Notes under the pieces: model-generated
The model's database searches: none
Seen by the model: the letters and a program-made list of their open reading frames with translations, nothing else
What the model was told of the DNA's origin: nothing
Program-made: the position numbers and the translations under genes
NCBI GenBank assembly: GCA_020722315.1
Contig: DYLD01000013.1
Span: forward strand, 1 to 32,444
Source: Syntrophus aciditrophicus
GTDB taxonomy: Bacteria > Desulfobacterota > Syntrophia > Syntrophales > UBA5619
Reading direction: 5' to 3'
DNA: 32,444 nucleotides
Part shown: one piece after another, positions 1-8,155 of the stretch
Position numbering within the stretch: position 1 is the first letter of the stretch
Layout of the letters: every line of letters begins with the position of its first letter

Positions 1-155
1 TATTTTTCGACCCCGCAGCGTCTCGCTTGCGGCGGCAAAGCCTAAACGCTCTCTACTGTTCGCGTTTTTAACGGCTTCGCCGCCTTGCTGCGACGGCGGG
101 GTACCTAAGAAAAATCTTTGTAATCGCGCTTCAGGCAGCATTTTTCAAAGGTCTC
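1..155 (-). mobile_element. MITE-like palindromic element, copy 1 (cut by window start)
   Basis: This is the terminal part of a short non-coding element that recurs at 1575, 3192, 9066, 9885 and 30788. It ends in TTTTTCAAAGGTCTC at 141-155, the inverse of the GAGACCTTTG start of copy 2, so it lies in the opposite orientation to copy 2. Inside are the shared blocks CGACCCCGC, GTTCGCGTTTTTAACG and GACGGCGGGGTACC, which can fold into a GC-rich stem. Its other end and target duplication lie outside the window. It ends 3 bp beyond the stop codon of the peptidase gene, so it may also act as that gene's transcription end. Confidence 0.85.
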
Positions 156-158
156 CTG

Positions 159-1565
159 TTATGGAAGGTAAAAGATGTGCTGATTCTGCTCCCCGAGTAG
201 GATGATTCCGGTTAAGCCCAAAAGCATATTTGCGCGAGAGGGGTCTATGTCAGGCCGTTCACGGCCGGGGTAAAGTGTCGTGATGACCGTTCGCCCGACG
301 ACAATACTGCGTTTGCCCCCGTGAGGACCTCTGGTGCCTACTTTCCAGAAATTATGAAAAACCAGCGGTCTTCCTTGTTGTGCCCCGATATACAGCATAA
401 TATGTCCCGGCATCCACAGGAGTGTTCGCCAGGGGACGGCCTGTTTGAGAATAGTTTTTTCCTTTTTTTCCGGAGAAAGACCTAGCAATGAAACAAACCG
501 CCCCGCACCTGCCTGGTCGCTCGAGTTCCGGGGAAGCAAAATCCCGAACGGTGCAAACAGGTCCCTCATCGTGGAGGAACAATCCCTCCTTCCGTGTACA
601 TCCCCCCAACCGTATTGTCCGCCGACGAGTTCCGCCGCAAGTCTCGCAACGTTGCGCGGGGTGAAAGGAAGAGGTTTTTTTGCGGCCGCGTTGCGAGGGA
701 TGCCTCCCTTTGACAGAGTGGCCTTGCCGTCAAGGCCGCGCATTGGTACGGCGATACGGATTGTGTCTGTGCTCTCGCCGATTTGTGGGAAGTAGGCTCC
801 GAGCGGTACCCTGTAAAGAATTTTTCCCCCGCAGGTAACCGGAGTTTTGTCTTTCAGAATGGTTATATAATTCTTGTTTTCCCAGGATGTGATAAAGTCG
901 GCCGTGACTTTGGCCACATCTTCGGCCCTGATCCAACCTATGATATGGTTTGTTTCGGCAAGGAACCATTTTTTGTCCCGGCTTGTTAATGTTACCAATA
1001 CGGGAGTTCCAGCTCCAACCAGAGACTGTTGCATGTTGTCGAACGATTTCAGCCCTTTAGAAGAAGGGTAGTTAAAATGGGATTCGTGTGTCGGAAGGAT
1101 TCTGAAAGCGGTGTTTCTCAATGTTATTGCCGGAGACATCTGCTGAGGGTAGTCTGCTATATGGGCGTTTCTTTCTATTTCAGCAATCCAATCCCGGTTG
1201 CGAGGACGGCCTTTTTGGTCGTACCCGGGATTGGTTTTATATTTTCTGAATCCCCAGGACGCCAGTTCCTTGCTGTGGTGGGGTGTCTGCCGGTGCCAGG
1301 GGGCGAAAAAGGCGCTGTTCGATTCCCCATCGAGCTGTTGCTGTAGTGTCGCGGGAAGCATGGGTTTATCCGCCGATTCGTCATCGATATAGGAAAGGGG
1401 GTTCTGGCTGAGATGAGAGAGGTCTTTGATATCGACCCGGCTGAAGGCCCTGCAGGGAACGGCAAATTGTGCAAGCAGACAAAAGCAAACGGCAACTGCC
1501 GATAGCTTCGTCCGCCGTGCCCGAAAAACACCTGCGGTTGTAGATTTTCTTATTCTTTCTTTCAT
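159..1565 (-). CDS. Exported SH3-domain NlpC/P60 cell-wall peptidase
   Basis: The 468-residue protein is probably a periplasmic peptidoglycan endopeptidase cutting stem peptides. Residues 1-40 form a signal peptide: basic start, hydrophobic core at about 21-37, then a likely cut after CRA. Residues about 145-290 read like two SH3-type binding modules. The C-terminal part is an NlpC/P60 domain with candidate catalytic Cys329 in GRRDCSS, His388 in PGHIMLY and a third polar residue near His404. I chose the ATG at 1565 because AAGGA sits 4 nt upstream and a signal peptide follows; the longer open frame to 1763 only reads through the adjacent mobile element. The gene is flanked by element copies on both sides. 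The family call is firm from the Cys and His motifs; the exact substrate is unknown. Confidence 0.85.
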   Translation of the reverse strand: MKERIRKSTTAGVFRARRTKLSAVAVCFCLLAQFAVPCRAFSRVDIKDLSHLSQNPLSYIDDESADKPMLPATLQQQLDGESNSAFFAPWHRQTPHHSKELASWGFRKYKTNPGYDQKGRPRNRDWIAEIERNAHIADYPQQMSPAITLRNTAFRILPTHESHFNYPSSKGLKSFDNMQQSLVGAGTPVLVTLTSRDKKWFLAETNHIIGWIRAEDVAKVTADFITSWENKNYITILKDKTPVTCGGKILYRVPLGAYFPQIGESTDTIRIAVPMRGLDGKATLSKGGIPRNAAAKKPLPFTPRNVARLAAELVGGQYGWGDVHGRRDCSSTMRDLFAPFGILLPRNSSDQAGAGRFVSLLGLSPEKKEKTILKQAVPWRTLLWMPGHIMLYIGAQQGRPLVFHNFWKVGTRGPHGGKRSIVVGRTVITTLYPGRERPDIDPSRANMLLGLTGIILLGEQNQHIFYLP

Positions 1566-1574
1566 CGAATCCTT

Positions 1575-1770
1575 GAGACCTTTGAAAAATGCTGCTTGAA
1601 GCGCAAATTTATTGATTTTTCTAAGGTACCCTGCCGTGAAGCCCAAGGCTTTTAAAGGCGGCAGGAACGCGAACGATCCCAGAGCGCCTATCCTTTGAAG
1701 CCTTGAGCGAGACGTTGCGGGGTCGAAAAAGATCCGATCAGCTTGGAAGGCGGCGTTTTGCAAAGGTCTC
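1575..1770 (+). mobile_element. MITE-like palindromic element, copy 2 (full length, TSD TCCTT)
   Basis: A 196-bp element beginning GAGACCTTTGAAAAATGC and ending GCGTTTTGCAAAGGTCTC; the ends are imperfect inverted repeats of about 22 bp. It is flanked by the perfect 5-bp direct repeat TCCTT (1570-1574 and 1771-1775), the mark of a transposition event. The left duplication, read on the minus strand, is AAGGA, the Shine-Dalgarno sequence of the peptidase gene starting at 1565. The element therefore sits directly upstream of that ribosome binding site and separates the gene from its former upstream region. It carries no transposase. Confidence 0.9.
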
Positions 1771-1818
1771 TCCTTTGGTTTTGGTCTTTTTAGAATACGG
1801 GCTTCGCCTCCGGCGTTG

Positions 1819-3159
1819 TTACAGGTCTTTGAGGGGCCTGTTGGAAGGCAGTTTTTCGACGGCGTGCCCGAATGATTCCACCGATTCCGTCAGAGCTGCA
1901 AATGCATCGGAATGGGCGAACGGTACCGCGTTGATCCCCCGGCTTTCGACGGCATGAATGACATGCTGGATCGTCAGATTGGCTATGTCACGGGCCGGCT
2001 GAAAACCACGCACCTTTTCGTGACCTGTTTCCGTTGCGGATACGATCCCGCTTTCGACCAGCTCGAATAGGATTTCATTGACGAGACGAATTGGGCATCC
2101 GAGGTCATGGGATATTTCATGCGCTGTAGGCGCCTTTTCTCCGGCCGCGAACTTCATGATGATGTAGTGAGCGACCTGGAGTGAAAGCAATATCTTGAGG
2201 CGGTGGCTTACCTGACGGGCGTCGGGTTCAAATTCGTAGGTATCCACGTTCTGATGGGCGAACGACAGCTCGGTCCCGTACAAAACAATCAGCCAGCTCA
2301 ACTGCAGCCATGCGAGAAAGAGCGGAAGCGCCGCGAAGCTCCCATAGATCACGTTGTATTTGGCCGCGCCGACCTGGAAGGCGATGTATATCCATTGCGT
2401 GATCTGAAAAACAGTGCCGGCAATGATGCCGCCGATCAGGCCGGAGGTGAGGCGCACTTTTGTATGGGGCATAAAGACATAGAGAAACGTAAAAAGCACC
2501 CAGATAAGAACCAACGGAGAGAGTTTCATCGACAACAGAATCAGCGGCCTGAATGCACCCAAGACAGCTGTTTTTTCGATGATAAGATTTATCTGTGTCG
2601 TCACAAAAACGGTAACGCCGCTTGATAGGATCAAAACAATCGGTGCAATCAGCATTACGGAAAGGTAATCACCGAACTTCCTGCCTAGGGGTCTGGGTTC
2701 CTTGATCCCCCAGATGTCGTTGAACGAGTTTTCGATTTGTCCGAGAACCTTGATGACGGCCCAGAACAAAACGACGACCCCGATACCCCCGATGACCCCC
2801 CCTTTTGTGTTTTCCAAAAGAGAATGGGAAAACTCTACGATGTTTTCGAATATTTCCTCATGGCCGACAAGTATGCTCTGCAATTGTTTTTCGAGAACCT
2901 TTTCCAAACCGAAACCTTTCGCGATTCCGAAGGCCATTGCCGCGACCGGAACAACCGAAATGAGCGAGTAGAAGGTCAGGGCAGACGCGCGTAACTGGCA
3001 TTTGTCTTCATCGAATCCACGGATAGAGAGGATCAAAACCCTCAGCAGGTTAATAAGAAAGGATTTTCCAGGAGAAAGATCGGTGCGGCGGATCCTCCAG
3101 ATGTCCTGTTTGGCAAATGCCGCCACCCTGGTAAATAATTGTCTTATTCTGTCCGCCAT
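1819..3159 (-). CDS. YihY/BrkB family inner-membrane protein with C-terminal winged-helix extension
   Basis: A 446-residue polytopic membrane protein of the YihY (BrkB, formerly mis-called ribonuclease BN) family. About six hydrophobic segments cover residues 35-300, with the family's typical LRASALTFYSLISVVPV and WIYIAFQVGAAKYNVIYGSF stretches. The last 130 residues are soluble and resemble a winged-helix module (PTAHEISHDLGCPIRLVNEI looks like a helix-turn-helix), an extension seen in several anaerobic proteobacterial homologues. Three in-frame ATGs lie at 3186, 3165 and 3159. I chose 3159 because GAGGGAG (3168-3174) is 8 nt upstream of it. The family role is unsettled (envelope or transport). 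The gene stands alone between two element copies and is divergent from the DUF748 gene. Confidence 0.82.
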   Translation of the reverse strand: MADRIRQLFTRVAAFAKQDIWRIRRTDLSPGKSFLINLLRVLILSIRGFDEDKCQLRASALTFYSLISVVPVAAMAFGIAKGFGLEKVLEKQLQSILVGHEEIFENIVEFSHSLLENTKGGVIGGIGVVVLFWAVIKVLGQIENSFNDIWGIKEPRPLGRKFGDYLSVMLIAPIVLILSSGVTVFVTTQINLIIEKTAVLGAFRPLILLSMKLSPLVLIWVLFTFLYVFMPHTKVRLTSGLIGGIIAGTVFQITQWIYIAFQVGAAKYNVIYGSFAALPLFLAWLQLSWLIVLYGTELSFAHQNVDTYEFEPDARQVSHRLKILLSLQVAHYIIMKFAAGEKAPTAHEISHDLGCPIRLVNEILFELVESGIVSATETGHEKVRGFQPARDIANLTIQHVIHAVESRGINAVPFAHSDAFAALTESVESFGHAVEKLPSNRPLKDL

Positions 3160-3191
3160 GGCCATACTCCCTCTAGGGTCAAACAAAAAGT

Positions 3192-3386
3192 GAGACCTTT
3201 GAAAAATGGTGCCTGAAGCGCAAATTTATTGATTTTTCTTAGGTACCCCGCCGTGAAGCCCAAGGCTTTTAAAGGCGTCAGGAAGGCGAACTATCCCAGA
3301 GCGCCTATCCTTTGAAGCCTTGAGCGAGACGTTGCGGGGTCGAAAAAGATCCCGTCAGCGCGAAGCCGGCGTTTTCCAAAGGTCTC
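3192..3386 (+). mobile_element. MITE-like palindromic element, copy 3 (full length, no TSD seen)
   Basis: A 195-bp copy in the same orientation as copy 2, from GAGACCTTTGAAAAATGG to GCGTTTTCCAAAGGTCTC. Flanking 5-mers differ (AAAGT and GCTAT), so either the duplication decayed or this copy has recombined. It lies 17 bp upstream of the ribosome binding site of the YihY gene and about 115 bp upstream of the predicted DUF748 promoter, filling the divergent intergenic region. Confidence 0.87.
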
Positions 3387-3499
3387 GCTATTCCTGTTTA
3401 TTTTTATCCATACCGTTTTTAGCGTTTTTCTGTCAAGGATGGCTAAAACGGATTGTCCGGCCGGGACGATTTCGTTTTCGGTAGATTTCGAGATTCTGC

Positions 3500-3527
3500 T
3501 TGATTCGTAAAATTTTCTTGGTAGAAT
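3500..3527 (+). promoter_or_regulatory. Predicted sigma-70 promoter of the DUF748 gene
   Basis: TTGATT (3500-3505) and TAGAAT (3522-3527) are separated by 16 bp, giving 4/6 and 5/6 matches to the consensus boxes. Transcription would begin near 3534, leaving a leader of about 47 nt with AGGAGGG (3570-3576) before the ATG at 3581. It lies just outside element copy 3, so the insertion has not removed it. Confidence 0.45.
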
Positions 3528-3580
3528 GCGAACATACCAAGTTGACGGATCTTTCCCTTTATCCGGATCAGGAGGGACGT

Positions 3581-6500
3581 ATGAGCACAACGAAGAAGAC
3601 CGTCTTGATCATTACAGGGGTATTTCTGCTGCTGGTTATTTTCGCGGCTGCAGTTCTGCCGGTTATCATCCGGGACCAGGCCGTCAAGGCCCTTGAGAAC
3701 GCGACAGGAAGAAATGTCCTGATTGAAAAGGTTTCTCTGAATCCCCTGACCTTACGTGTTTCGGTAGATAAATTCTCTGTCGAGGAAAGAGGCGGCGGCC
3801 CCTTTTTTTCTCTCGGGGCGCTGAAGGTGGTGATAAGTCCTTCTTCCATCTACAAGAGGGCGCTCGTCCTTTCCGAGGTTACGATTGATTCTCCTTCGTT
3901 GAGAATTGTCCGCGCCGGCGCAAACCGATTTAACTTTACGGACGTTCTGGAACGCTTGAAGCAGGCAGAGGAAAAGCCGGAAGAAAAGAAGCCGAAAGAG
4001 GGCGCGATTTTTCCTTTTGTCGTGAAAAATGTCCATCTGGTGAATGGTTCCGTCGAATTTGACGACCAGGCAGTTGTGGGCGGCTGTAAACACAGTCTTA
4101 AAAATCTCAAGATAAATCTCCCGTGGCTCAGCAGTCTTCCCGCCGACATCGATAAACAGACAGTACTCGACATGTCGACGATAGCAAACGGCGCATCTTT
4201 GAGTATCCTGGCCAAGAGCAGGCCGTTCAGAGAAGATTTGGCCTCATCGGTCCATATCATCCTTCAGAAATTGGATCTTTCGAGGCTCACGGTTTATGCC
4301 CCTCACCACTTCCCGTTGGAACTGGCATCGGGGCTTTTTGGCCTCGATGCCGAGATCGATTTCCGGCGTGTTGCGCAGGGAAACCCCGCGATCAGCTTTA
4401 AAGGCACCACCCGGCTTGACATGGTCGCTTTGAACCTGAAAAACAAAGAGCCCATTTTAAAGCTTCCCGCGCTTGAGATAAAAGCCGCCAACGTGGAGCC
4501 GTTTGCCGGAATATTCATAATGGAATCGATTACCCTTGACGAACCGGAGTTCTTTGTGCACCGCTACCGGGACGGAAAATGGATGTACGAGGAGCTGCTT
4601 TCTTTTGCACGTCTGAAGACGCCAAAAGGGAAAACCTCAAACAGCCCGGCAGCAGGAACCATAACCGAAGCCAAAGGCCCGTCGAATACTACGGATGTAG
4701 CGTTACCTGCTGCGGCCGGCGGGAGTTCCGTCGTCTCGAAGGGGCACAAAAAACAGCCTGAACCTCCGCAGTTCTCGATCGCCTCCTTCACGATCAAAAA
4801 TGGGCGCATCTATTTTCAGGATGATGTTCCCCCGGGAGGGTTCAAGGCTGAAATCAACGAGGTCAATCTAGCCTCGCAGGAAATTACGAACAGTCCGGGA
4901 AAAACAGCGCAGTATGACCTTTCCCTGCGGGTGCAGAAGAATACCCGGGTCTCTTCGACCGGGAGCTTCACCGTTGCCGAGCCGGGAGCGACGGCTTCTG
5001 TGAAGCTGACGGCTCTTCCTCTCGAGACGGCCCGGCCCTATCTTACGTCCTATTTTTCCTCTCCGGCGAAAGGGGTTGTGAACCTTTCCGGGGACATAGC
5101 CTTCAGCAACCCGGAAGGTTTATCCGTGAATAACGGACATCTCGATCTTAAAAAGTTCTCCGTCAGTTATGGCGAGGGTGAGGGGATTGAACTGGCAACC
5201 CTGACGGTGGACGGCGCGACGTTCCGGCAGCAGAAAAACGATGTCAGGATCGAACGGATCAATCTGTCCGGCGGGGATATCTCGTTATCGCGGGACAGTG
5301 ACGGTACCCTCTCCGTTCAATCACTGATAATCCCGAAGGAAACCGGTAAAACTAAGGAGATACCTTCCACAACAACGGCGAACGGACCGAAAAAATCGGA
5401 GTCGCCGAAACCGTTTGTCTACCATCTGAAACGGGTTGGAATAGACCAATTCAAGGTCGCCTTTATGGATAAAAGCCGCGAGGGAAGTCCCCGCTTTTCG
5501 TTGCGGGATCTCAAGCTCTCCCTGGCCGATTTGCGCGGCCCGGACCCGCAGTTTGCAAAAATGGTTTTTTCTTCGCTTTTCGGAGAGGAGGCGACCATTG
5601 CACTGGCGGGGGATATCATGCCTGCTCCCTTTTGTTATCGTGGGAATCTAAAGATCGGTCGCCTGCCGGTACGGGATTTTGAATCGTATTATCCGGAGAC
5701 ATTCAATTTCCGGGTTCTCGGAGGATTTTTGGATGTCGACACGACGCTCGACATTGCCCTGAAAGACGGGGTGCCGGTGGGCAGCTTTAAAGGAAACGCA
5801 GGGGTCGGTCTTTTGCATGTGGTTGATTCAGTTGAGGAAGAGGACCTTCTAAAGTGGAAACGTTTACAGCTTGACGGCATCGATGGAGACATCAAACCGC
5901 TTCGGCTCGTCGTCGGCCAGGTGTCGCTTAACGAGGTTTATTCGCGGATCATTGTTCGGGAGAACGGGACGATTAATTTACAGGATTTGATTAAAAAGGA
6001 GCAAACCGATTCCCCCAAGACCGAACCGGCGGACGAAGACAAAAAATCCTCTCAAGCCCAGACACCTTCTAAAAAAGAGAACGCACCGAACGTCCGTGTC
6101 GGTGCTGTAACGATCGCAAATGGAACCGTCAAGTTTACCGACAAGCATCTGCCCAATGATTTTGAAACGACGTTCTATAACCTCGATGGGCGACTCAGCG
6201 GTCTTTCATCCGAGTTTTCAACGGTTGCGGATGTAGAGCTCAGGGGCAACCTTGAGAATCACTCGCCTCTTTTAATTGCCGGTAAAATCAACCCGCTACG
6301 GGGGGATCTGTTTGTCGATTTGAAACTTACCTTCTCGGACATTGAACTCTCGCCGATGAGCCCCTACAGTGAAACCTACCTCGGCTATATCCTGAAACAG
6401 GGCAAACTCTTTCTCGATCTGAAGTACCATATTGAAAACAAGAAGCTCGTATCGGAAAACAGGGTCCGCGTCGATCAGTTCACGTTCGGCGACAAGGTCG

Positions 6501-7291
6501 AAAGCGACAAGGCCACAAGCCTTCCGGTCAAGCTCGGGCTTGCGTTGCTGAAAGACCGCAATGGTGAAATAAAACTCGACATCCCCGTTACCGGCAGCCT
6601 TGATGATCCCCGTTTCAACATCTGGCGGATCGTCTTTCAGGTCATCAAAAACCTGTTGGTCAAGGCCGTGACAGCCCCATTTTCGCTTCTCTCGTCCCTT
6701 TTTGGCGGTGAGGGCGACCTCGGCGTCGTGTTCTTTGCCCCGGGATCGAGCACCCTTAATGCCGCGGAGCAGAAAAAACTCGAGGCGCTGGCAAAAGCTC
6801 TGAACGATCGTCCCGCACTGAAGATGTCGATTACGGCCTATGTTGACCGCGAAAGAGATTCCGAGGCGTGGCAAAAAGAGCTGTTCGAGCGTAAATTGAA
6901 ACGGGAGAAATTTCTTACCCTTACGAAAAAGGGGAAAATTGCGGCGGGCGAAAGCGTGGAAGCGATCAGTGTGGCACCCCAGGAACGCACCGAATATATC
7001 AAATCCGTTTATGCCAAAGAGAAATTTCCCAAGCCGCGTGATGCCAAGGGAGCCCAGATCAAACTCCCCGAGCAGGAAATGGTCAAGCTGATCCTTGCAA
7101 ACATAAAGGTTGAAAAAGACGAACTCGAAGATCTGGCGCGCGAACGCTCGGATGCCGTGAAAAACTTCCTTGTTCAAAAGGCGGGTATAGAGGCCCAAAG
7201 GGTTTTTGAGAAAAGCGATGATTTATTCAAGGAGCCCAAGAAGAGCGATGCGTTACGGAGCAGAGTGGAGCTCAACGCGGTTGCTCAATGA
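3581..7291 (+). CDS. Large DUF748 (AsmA-like) envelope protein with OmpA-like C-terminus
   Basis: A 1236-residue protein anchored by one N-terminal membrane helix (about residues 8-30), with the rest periplasmic. The body is a repeated beta-rich DUF748/AsmA-like fold: the recurring pattern of 'IxNGxIxFxD' followed by 'hxxLxLxL' appears near residues 155, 405 and 860. AsmA-like proteins are thought to bridge the periplasm in lipid traffic, so a role in outer-membrane maintenance is plausible. Two low-complexity Lys/Glu/Pro linkers (about 360-400 and 825-850) separate modules. The C-terminal 200 residues contain an OmpA-like segment (VVFFAPGSSTLN, near residue 1050) that could touch peptidoglycan. 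The ATG at 3581 is preceded by AGGAGGG at a good distance; the upstream in-frame ATG at 3500 lies in the promoter. The gene appears to be monocistronic. Confidence 0.85.
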   Translation: MSTTKKTVLIITGVFLLLVIFAAAVLPVIIRDQAVKALENATGRNVLIEKVSLNPLTLRVSVDKFSVEERGGGPFFSLGALKVVISPSSIYKRALVLSEVTIDSPSLRIVRAGANRFNFTDVLERLKQAEEKPEEKKPKEGAIFPFVVKNVHLVNGSVEFDDQAVVGGCKHSLKNLKINLPWLSSLPADIDKQTVLDMSTIANGASLSILAKSRPFREDLASSVHIILQKLDLSRLTVYAPHHFPLELASGLFGLDAEIDFRRVAQGNPAISFKGTTRLDMVALNLKNKEPILKLPALEIKAANVEPFAGIFIMESITLDEPEFFVHRYRDGKWMYEELLSFARLKTPKGKTSNSPAAGTITEAKGPSNTTDVALPAAAGGSSVVSKGHKKQPEPPQFSIASFTIKNGRIYFQDDVPPGGFKAEINEVNLASQEITNSPGKTAQYDLSLRVQKNTRVSSTGSFTVAEPGATASVKLTALPLETARPYLTSYFSSPAKGVVNLSGDIAFSNPEGLSVNNGHLDLKKFSVSYGEGEGIELATLTVDGATFRQQKNDVRIERINLSGGDISLSRDSDGTLSVQSLIIPKETGKTKEIPSTTTANGPKKSESPKPFVYHLKRVGIDQFKVAFMDKSREGSPRFSLRDLKLSLADLRGPDPQFAKMVFSSLFGEEATIALAGDIMPAPFCYRGNLKIGRLPVRDFESYYPETFNFRVLGGFLDVDTTLDIALKDGVPVGSFKGNAGVGLLHVVDSVEEEDLLKWKRLQLDGIDGDIKPLRLVVGQVSLNEVYSRIIVRENGTINLQDLIKKEQTDSPKTEPADEDKKSSQAQTPSKKENAPNVRVGAVTIANGTVKFTDKHLPNDFETTFYNLDGRLSGLSSEFSTVADVELRGNLENHSPLLIAGKINPLRGDLFVDLKLTFSDIELSPMSPYSETYLGYILKQGKLFLDLKYHIENKKLVSENRVRVDQFTFGDKVESDKATSLPVKLGLALLKDRNGEIKLDIPVTGSLDDPRFNIWRIVFQVIKNLLVKAVTAPFSLLSSLFGGEGDLGVVFFAPGSSTLNAAEQKKLEALAKALNDRPALKMSITAYVDRERDSEAWQKELFERKLKREKFLTLTKKGKIAAGESVEAISVAPQERTEYIKSVYAKEKFPKPRDAKGAQIKLPEQEMVKLILANIKVEKDELEDLARERSDAVKNFLVQKAGIEAQRVFEKSDDLFKEPKKSDALRSRVELNAVAQ

Positions 7292-7554
7292 TCGGGTTAT
7301 CCCCGCATTCGGCATGACACTTTGAGTTGTCGGCAACAGGAAGTTTATCGAACGGGTGCCCAGGATGTGCTTCTCTCCCGTGCCGGCCGTTACCGGGAGG
7401 TTCATCCGGAGGGCTTATCCGCCGAAGATCCTTCCCCTTTGAAGGTCAAGGAGGTGATCGTGGATGGCGTTACATCTTCAAGGCACCCATTTATCTGAAA
7501 TGGTGAAACTATTTTTCGGCAAGTGTTAATGATCAGTAAGACCTGTTTTTTTTC
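7292..7554. other. Intergenic stretch with no recognisable gene
   Basis: Between the DUF748 stop and the cold-shock leader I find no reading frame with a start codon and ribosome binding site, and no clear terminator for the DUF748 gene. One frame ending near 7503 (RGWRYIFKAPIYLKW then stop) looks somewhat protein-like but has an upstream stop and no start, so at most it is a remnant. Confidence 0.4.
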
Positions 7555-7776
7555 TTGACTTTTCTTCCAAACAGGGATAGTAAGACGTACGTTCGTATCC
7601 TTTTGGGTTTATTCTCTTGGTCAATAGGGTAAAGGGTACGACGGAAGGTTGGATAGAGACATTTGTAAAGGGAACGGGACGGCCACCCATGCTCTGATGT
7701 CTTGGGTGGCTGTTTTTTTGCCCTGGTGTCTTTTTGATCCGGCTGAGCAATACTTAAAGAAAGGAGGATGCGAAAG
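7555..7776 (+). promoter_or_regulatory. Long leader of the cold-shock gene, with promoter and cold-box-like motif
   Basis: TTGACT at 7555-7560 is a possible -35 box; the -10 (around 7576-7583, GATAGTAA) is poor. Near the expected start of transcription lies GACGTAC (7584-7590), which matches the core of the cold box found at the 5' end of E. coli cspA-type messages (TGACGTACAGA, from memory). This would give a leader of roughly 190 nt, long like that of cspA. The leader contains a terminator-like hairpin (separate entry) and ends with AAGGAGG (7761-7767). Confidence 0.35.
7682..7719 (+). terminator. Intrinsic terminator-like hairpin inside the csp leader
   Basis: GCCACCCA (7682-7689) pairs perfectly with TGGGTGGC (7703-7710) around a 13-nt loop and is followed by TGTTTTTTT (7711-7719). 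It lies 58 bp upstream of the cold-shock start codon. It may end transcription arriving from the DUF748 gene, or work as an attenuator within the csp leader. Confidence 0.7.
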
Positions 7777-7980
7777 ATGCCAGAAGGTAAAGTAAAGTGG
7801 TTCAACGAATCTAAAGGTTTCGGTTTTATCGAGAAGAGTGACGGAAGTGGCGATGTGTTTGTTCATTACAGCGCGATTCAGTCTGCTGGATTCAAAACCT
7901 TGACTGAAGGCCAGTCGGTAAGTTTCGATGTTGTAAAGGGTGCAAAAGGCCCCTCTGCGGAGAACGTAAAAGTTATCTAA
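7777..7980 (+). CDS. Cold-shock domain protein (CspA family)
   Basis: A 67-residue single cold-shock domain: an RNA chaperone that binds single-stranded nucleic acid. The sequence shows the starting [13 protein letters not shown]1 as KGFGFIEK and RNP2 as DVFVHYSAI, with the usual family length. Two ATGs are possible, 7768 and 7777. I chose 7777 because AAGGAGG (7761-7767) stands 9 nt before it and touches the first one. The gene is monocistronic, with a hairpin-bearing leader before it and a strong terminator 26 bp after it. Confidence 0.95.
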   Translation: MPEGKVKWFNESKGFGFIEKSDGSGDVFVHYSAIQSAGFKTLTEGQSVSFDVVKGAKGPSAENVKVI

Positions 7981-8006
7981 GAATCTAAAATATACTTACA
8001 ATAGCG

Positions 8007-8049
8007 GGCACTCCTGCGCAGAACCATCCTGCTCCGGAGTGCCTTTTTT
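8007..8049 (+). terminator. Rho-independent terminator of the cold-shock gene
   Basis: GGCACTCC (8007-8014) pairs perfectly with GGAGTGCC (8036-8043), followed at once by six T residues (8044-8049). It starts 26 bp after the csp stop codon. Confidence 0.88.
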
Positions 8050-8155
8050 GCTTATTGAAGATTCGATCGCCCCAAAATACAATTTGATACCCGGTTGTCT
8101 ATGTGTGTTTACAGGTTTATTTGTGGGGATTTTTTGTTTGAGATTACGCAGAATT

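Noticed and set aside
1-1770. Copies 1 and 2 with the peptidase gene between them as a composite transposon
   Set aside because: Copy 2 has its own complete TCCTT duplication on both sides, so it inserted alone; no transposase is present.
1575-1770. A conserved peptide encoded by the element (open frame through copy 2, similar frame in copy 6)
   Set aside because: Copies 3 and 5 have stops in that frame, lengths differ by non-multiples of three, and there is no independent ribosome site; the long N-terminal extension of the peptidase frame comes only from this.
6296-7198. A 300-codon open frame on the minus strand
   Set aside because: It is antisense to the well-supported DUF748 gene and has no family motif; its length follows from codon bias.
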